A DNA stretch of 64,000 bases from Gymnorhina tibicen. Lineage: Eukaryota; Chordata; Aves; Passeriformes; Artamidae. This document shows, piece after piece, positions 61,701 through 64,000 of the stretch. Numbering within the stretch: the first letter of the stretch is position 1; every line of letters begins with the position of its first letter. The position numbers and the translations under genes were made by a program. The stretch lies in NCBI GenBank assembly GCA_013399875.1, contig VXAZ01004020.1, positions 124,001 to 188,000 on the forward strand, given 5' to 3'. The notes beneath the pieces were generated by a model. The model was not told the DNA's origin and made no database searches. It saw only the letters and a list, made by a program, of their open reading frames with translations.

Positions 61701-64000
61701 TTTTCACTGCGTGAGCATGTGCCTGCAGTAAGCAAGTGAGTAGCAAACTCTGGATATGAAGAAGGTGATGACAGAAATAGGTGATGAAGAAATGCAACCA
61801 GTTTTTTTTCCCATTTCACTCCTCAGGAAAGCTATGTCTGTGAAGGTAAATAAATAAAAACAAATATTAACCAAAAATTATCAAAACAACGAGAAACATT
61901 AACCAGAATTTTACAATACTTTTTCTTTAGGACAGCAAGATAGATGTTCAATCTTTACTAAGCATAAAAAGGTAAATGTGGACTAACTAAATGCATACAA
62001 ACCTAGTGGGGATCTGACCACGAAGCAGAACTGAAGAAATGTGATGCCTTGCTGCTGGCAGAAGAAATGAAATTGTGGGAAAGGGAATTTTTCCAGTAAT
62101 ATGGTCTTAGATGGGCATTTTTTTAATCACAGAGTCCTGAAACAAAGATATTCTATGTTTCTTTAGAATAGATAAATGCTTAAATATACTTTTATGACTT
62201 AGATACCTTTTATCAAATATGATATTATGAAAACCGTTGATTTCAGTTTCATACCAGATTACACATATAACTCCTATTCCCTTGTTTTATAATGTTTATG
62301 CTAAAGTTATTGAAAAGAACAAATATATTTCTTCAGTTTAAAACAGAAAAAATGAGCTTTCAAATAGAAAAAATCAAGAAAAAATGTTACCAATAGTTTG
62401 TGGACAAGGTAATTATATTATTTATAATCAATATTCAAGAAAAGTAACATCTGTTTACAAAACAACTTGGCAAGTGATATAACCCAAGAGATTATATTCT
62501 ATGGAATTGGCTTAGTGTCAGAAGAAAGAGTGATTAACTCTAAAAAAAGTTAATGTCCAAATTATTTCTGACACACTGGTTTCTCTCCTTAGCCAGAGAG
62601 CTTAAAATCTTTGGTACAGAAGACAGCTGTAAATGTGGGGGTTTGCAACATTTTTATTAATGCGCTTATGTACGCACATGCCACACTTAATTACCTAAAA
62701 AGCCTTACCTGACTTTTTTCTTTGTTTGTTTTTATGTGAGGAGCAGTTAACACAAATATGCTTGAGTAAACATATTTTCTACTTTGCATGAACATATTGC
62801 ATATCACACTTTGAATTTTTAAAAAAATAAATATGGGCCTTTGAAAAAATTTGTTGGTTGTGTTGTGTCATTTATTCCCTAAATGTTAAGAATTTCTGCA
62901 TAAACTAAAACTATCCCTTTCCAAAAGAAAACTACAAGTGTACAGACGGGAGTGAGTTGAGGTATTGGGAAGAAGGAGGACCTCATGTTGATTTTAATAC
63001 ACAGTTTTGAGGGACAGAAGAGAGGAAGCATAGGGAAGAAATTGCATCTTTGAAAGGTAGCAGACAACCACTAGAGAGAAGACCTGTTTGGGATTTTTTT
63101 TTTTCCCCTTCCTTGAAAGTTGCTATTCAGCTTTTTGCAAGAGAGAAACCTGGCTCATTTTGCAAATGCGAAGCCAGACTGCTGCCAGGAATCATTTGCC
63201 GGAGTGATTAACAAAACCTGTTTGCTTTATGAGGTTTTCACGGAGGTAAAATGGTATGCATATAATTTTGACACAATCAGATAGTGCACTGTTAGAGTTA
63301 TATGGCAAAAAAAGGAAAAGAAATAGTCCTTCTCTTTTGAAAGGGTGTCACATTAGAACATGCTTATTGTCTTGTCAGCAGATGTGGCATTCAAACGTAG
63401 TGAGCTATGGCCAAATGCAGGAAGTAATTCTGAGAAATAAATGGCAGTAACCATCCCAGTTTCCTGAATGGAGGTGAAAGTGATTTGGCAATATTCACCC
63501 AAGATGATGTTCATTTATGCAGTATTGAAATTAAAGAGAAAAGAAGGGAATGGCTGTGTGTGCTGGTGAAAGTGTAACATGAAAATAGAACAGGTTCTAC
63601 TTATTTTTATTAACTGAAAAATCCCAGGTGGCATCAGCACACAGCAAGGGACCTTCAGTAGCAGCAGAGGCTGGTGTAAGGGTTTAACTTACACCTTTAA
63701 ATCTCTGCTCTTAGTGGTGCAAGGTCCACTAAAGAAAAAAAGCCAGAATACTTTAAACTGTTGCTCCAGACTGAAGTCTGGCAAAAGTAAACCCAACATT
63801 AATGGGTAAATAGCAAGAAAGAAGGAAGGCAGCTATTTAACTGTCTGAACAAAGGAAATGAACATCAGCTTTTGATGTTCAGCTTTACTTGTTAAATGTG
63901 AAACTCTTACATAAGCCCAGCAAAGGGCTGGCAAAGGGTTTAATTAGCAGTATAATCCTACTTAAAGTACTTTCAAGTTCTACATGGAATTTTAAGAACC

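Larger units (their letters stand above)
53944..64000. other. Intergenic, no gene seen (right end)
   Basis: This is AT-rich, with one CR1 tail and a GGTTTT array listed separately and two short perfect hairpins (58918-58941 and 63859-63881). Human synteny would place MGAT4C to the right on the minus strand, but none of its coding sequence is recognisable here. Confidence 0.6.

Noticed and set aside
1..64000. CRISPR arrays, operons, tRNA or rRNA genes, bacterial-type systems
   Set aside because: None is seen. Introns, CpG islands, CR1 tails and LTRs show vertebrate nuclear DNA, and no cloverleaf or rRNA-like stretch was recognised.

Overview
The window looks like nuclear DNA from a bird. It is AT-rich and gene-poor, has eukaryotic introns, and carries CR1 LINE tails and LTRs that resemble an avian ERV-L type family. 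Its one complete gene encodes a neurotensin precursor with the avian forms of both hormones: the neurotensin core QLHVNKARRPYIL and the hexapeptide KNPYIL (LANT-6), where mammals have KIPYIL. I cannot name the species.

Layout. Positions 1-11672 are the start of intron 1 of RASSF9, which lies on the minus strand. Its first coding exon is at 11673-11719 and encodes MAPFGRNLLKTRHKN plus two bases, beside a CpG-rich block at about 11040-11720. The large second exon must lie beyond the left edge. Positions 12240-27180 are intergenic and hold a solo LTR (19821-20399), a CR1 tail (about 20470-20968) and a few short repeats. A second CpG-rich region (about 27230-28700) contains the NTS promoter, with a G-rich tandem repeat interrupted by 8 Ns, a CRE/AP-1-like TGACATCA and a TATA box. 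NTS has four coding exons on the plus strand (28480-28540, 32612-32673, 38880-39104, 40565-40711), giving 164 residues, with a poly(A) signal at 40911. Positions 40940-64000 are intergenic, with two more CR1 tails, an antisense LTR, a long pure TCCTT array and other simple repeats. I found no exon there.

Genes together. RASSF9 and NTS are divergent, with about 16.7 kb between their start codons. This agrees with the order ALX1-RASSF9-NTS-MGAT4C that I recall for human chromosome 12q21. No MGAT4C exon was recognised to the right. RASSF9 is known as a binding partner of the peptide-amidating enzyme PAM, while NTS encodes secreted peptides. The two are neighbours by conserved synteny, and nothing here shows a shared function.

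The search for an undescribed system found none that I can defend. The most useful points are the LANT-6 form, an avian-side sequon and altered processing sites in the NTS precursor, a five-codon upstream ORF in the NTS leader, unresolved sequence inside the NTS promoter, and several unexplained repeats in the right-hand intergenic region. Most other open frames in the window are short chance frames in AT-rich or GC-rich DNA.
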